This document shows positions 61,184 through 64,000 of a stretch of DNA of 64,000 nt, piece by piece. The stretch spans positions 59,688,459 through 59,752,458 of the forward strand of contig CM031596.1 in assembly GCA_018398815.1 (NCBI GenBank), written 5' to 3'. The notes under the pieces were generated by a model that did not search any database, was not told the origin of the DNA, and saw only the letters and a list, made by a program, of their open reading frames with translations. This DNA is from Conus ventricosus. Lineage: Eukaryota; Mollusca; Gastropoda; Neogastropoda; Conidae. Position 1 is the first letter of the stretch; each line of letters begins with the position of its first letter. The translations under genes and the position numbers were made by a program.

Positions 61184-61215
<32 letters not shown>
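61029..61215. repeat. poly-T tracts and a short duplication
   Basis: T runs at about 61029-61073 and 61187-61214. Between them AATTTCGATCAWGCAATSCTCC (a near-duplicate) and TGACAGTTCTAATTT are repeated. Confidence 0.9.
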
Positions 61216-61219
<4 letters not shown>

Positions 61220-61869
61220 TTTTTTATTTATTTTAATACATTCTTTTATTTCTTTCCTCATTCTCTCTTCCATTCCACATTTCCTTCTTTCTCTCTTTTC
61301 CATTCTTTCATCACCATGATCTTTCTTTTTGCTGTACATTTCCGGTGCAAATTACCACATATTTGTGTGTTATTAATCATGTTTGTACATGTTTGACAAT
61401 ATTGTAGTAAATAATCAGTGAAACATATTAGAAATGAGTTATCTTTTTTTCGGTTTGAATGGATTTGAGTGTGAGTTCTATGTATGCCGAGGAAAGGTTG
61501 TTTTCTTTTTGTTGGATATACAAACACATACACAAACAAACAAAAATCACTAAGCACAATCCTCTGTGTTCTTACAAGCTACAAGCACATAATGGCAAAC
61601 AAACACACCCGCTCACTCCACTTACACCCCCTCCCCTCCCCACCCACCCCCACCCCCTCTCTCTCTCCTTTGTTGATTTAATGATACACATACATATGCA
61701 TATGTTTAAATCCAGGTATCTTACGATTTTGTTTATTCATTTTCAAATAATACTTCATAATTAATCCAGTTAGTGTTAAATTTTAGCAGATTCATTTGTA
61801 CAGTTGCTATGTATTTTTCAAGATTATATCTTCTCTTTAGTATTTTTAGAAATACTGTTAACGAAGGCT

Positions 61870-64000
61870 TACATTTGTTTATTTTACAGCTAAAAATGTA
61901 TGTTTGGCCATCAGAATTATAAGATCGAATGTTGTATCAGTTGTGGAATTGTCATCTGCTCCAAATAGTATTGTGTTTTCAGTCAGAGACAGATTATTCG
62001 CTGTTAAACACTTTCCTTTTATTAATTCTTGCAATGATTTCCAGAATTCATTAACATGTATGCATCTCCAGAACACATGTTCAATGCTGTTTTTTTTCCT
62101 CTTCACAGAAACTACAGTTATAACTTTCTACTATTTCCCATTTCTTTCAGAACTACATTCGTTGCAATTATTCGATGCACTATTCTTATTTGCATCCATT
62201 TTAGTTTAATATCCTTAATTTGATGCATTTTTCTAAAGCATTTCTTCCAAGTATCTGTCTATTTAGCTTCTCCGTCCATTTTGCACAACAGTTTGGTTCC
62301 CAGTTATCTTTTTACTATAACTCTGTAATACTTTTTGGAACCTTTAACTACAGAATAATATTTTCTTTAGTGCTGTGTTGACTTCTGCTTCAATGTTATC
62401 TTTTATCTCATTCTCAAACCCTTGTTCTCTGATGTATTTTTTAATGGATAATATGCATCCACCATAAGATAGGAAATCTATTTCAATGTTATACTTTGTT
62501 CTGAATTCCTCATGGATAGTGAATCTCCATTGGCTTTGAAAAAATCAGATACTCTAAATACATTTCTGTTGTTCCAGTTTTTGTGTTTTATCAGTTTATT
62601 TCCTATTTTGATATGTTCATTGTAAAGAATTGGTTCTGCAAGTAGTTCTCGAGCATTTTCGGGTTTTATTTTATAGTAGAACTGCTTATACGACATGAAT
62701 ACATGTTTCCAGAAAACATTGTCTTGAGTGGTGATGCACAGATGATTTGGGGAGTAATTCTCAATGTTCTGAATAATTGGGTATGAAAAAATCAACATGT
62801 CTCTCCATCTGTGTGTGTTTGTCTCAGTCTTTTTATCCATGTTAATTTTAATGCAGTGATGAGAGCATGTATGTCAGGTAGATTCAACCCACCATCCTGT
62901 ACATCTTTAATAACCGTTTTTTCGACTAATTCTATCTTGTTTTTTTATTCCATATAAACCAGTAACATAAGTCTTGTAATTCTTTAACAAATGTGTCAGG
63001 TGGATTTGGAAGCATCAACCACAGGTAAGTTAGTTTTGACAGAATTAATGATTTTAAGACAGCAATTCTTCCTAAAGGGGTAATGATTCTCTTAAGCCAA
63101 ATTTTAAGTAGTGCCTTCACTTCTATCATTCTATCTTTGTAGTTTCTTTTTTTCCATGTGTGTTAAGTCCTGAGTAAACCAAATTCCTAATATTTTGAAT
63201 TCTTTTGGATTCCAGATCATCTTTAAATGTTCCATATATCTTATTTCACTATGCTTTTGTCTTCCAAGCCAAATTACTTGTGTTTTCTCTTTGTTTAAGA
63301 ATAAACCCGATGCTTTCCCAAACCTATCAAGAATCTCGATAGATTTTTCGAATGATTTCTTATTCCCTGTGTTCATCAGTTGAGTGTCATCGGCAAATTG
63401 TGATATCTTGTGTTCTTTCTCCCCGATTTGTATACCTTCAATACTATTTTCTTCTTTGATCATTACGGATAATATTTCTGCACACAAAACGAAGATATAT
63501 GGCGAGACTGATCTCCTTGCCTACAACCCCTTTCTATTGCGAACCATGATGATGTTTGGCCATTTACGATAACAGTAGACTTAATGTTTTTGTAGAATAC
63601 TTCTATCCATTTACATATGTCTTTACCTAAGCCTACAGCCTCTAGCACTTTGTGCATGAAATCCCAATCTAACGAGTCGAACGCCTTTCGAAGTCTAAAT
63701 TAATTAGCATCCCTGGGATATTGTTTATGTTGAGATGGTGTATTATGTCATAAATTAACCTAATGTTACTACCTATATATCTGTTTGGGACAAATCCTGT
63801 CTGGTCTTCACTAATCAGTGATGGAAGAACTTTTTTAATCCTATTAGCAATACAAGATGAGCCAATTTTGTATATAAGGTTTAAAAGTGAAATAGTCTCC
63901 AGTTTTTTACATATTCTTTTGGTTTTCCTTCTTTGGTATACAAATTATAATACCTTCTTTCTGGGTGTTTGATAGTTCGCCTTCTCTGAAGCTTTCATTT
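61870..64000 (-). mobile_element. L1/Tx1-like LINE, 3' half, continues past the window
   Basis: Minus strand, from the right edge: RYIGSNIRLIYDIIHHLNIN, then NIPGMLINLDFE (RT block before F-D), WIEVFYKNIKSTVIVNGQTS, RGCRQGD, HKISQFADDTQLM (active site) and LNKEKTQVIWLG. Further on come LLKIWLKRIITPLGRIAVLK, LTYLWLMLPNPP, and EHVFWRCIHVNEFWKSLQEL near the C-terminus. Frames break by single bases at least at about 63692 and 63508. The order and motifs are those of the L1/Tx1 group. Confidence 0.88.

Overview
This window is animal nuclear DNA: spliced exons with GT/AG introns, abundant CA/GT microsatellites, several non-LTR retrotransposon families, tRNA-derived SINEs, Tc1- and piggyBac-type DNA transposons, and one 100-base assembly gap (58901-59000). 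The repeat mix (RTE-type, I/Nimb-like, L2/CR1-like and L1/Tx1-like LINEs, long tRNA-SINEs) suggests a lophotrochozoan, probably a gastropod mollusc. That placement is inference. There is no bacterial-style operon or CRISPR array.

The only host gene I can support is the 3' two-thirds of a villin-type actin regulator on the + strand. Seventeen coding exons run from 6416 to the stop codon at 44934-44936. They encode the end of the G2-G3 linker, gelsolin-like repeats G3 to G6, a linker and a villin headpiece ending in ...KKKLNLF. Every splice junction I could check keeps the reading frame except one: the 246-bp exon at 15722-15967 is one base short. The G1-G2 exons are not visible and probably lie upstream of the window.

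Layout. 1-363: tRNA-SINE (-). 364-5230: an RTE-type LINE (-) whose endonuclease is split by an unclassified insertion of about 3 kb (928-3959). 5230-5690: ACTAC-type satellite. 6416-44936: the villin gene. Its introns hold an 888-bp SINE-like element with a perfect 10-bp target duplication, three TTAA-flanked piggyBac-like elements, at least six sense-oriented fragments of one RNase-H-bearing LINE family (the largest at 27285-31966, carrying two MITEs and a SINE), an antisense L2/CR1-like LINE (34498-38030), a 119-bp duplication that copies a splice acceptor, and minisatellites. 44937-47460: 3' flank. 47465-49008: a Tc1-like transposon with an open 345-aa transposase. 50040-52900: a roughly 65-bp minisatellite interrupted by a gag-only LTR element (50955-52533). 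53930-54900: LINE 3' fragment. 56620-60220: SINEs, segmental duplications, the gap and a palindromic repeat. 60400-61220: extreme low complexity. 61870-64000: L1/Tx1-like LINE (-) running off the window.

The host gene supplies one function, an actin filament severing, capping and bundling protein. Nearly all the rest is repeat accretion in its introns and 3' flank, with several clear nested insertions that give relative ages.
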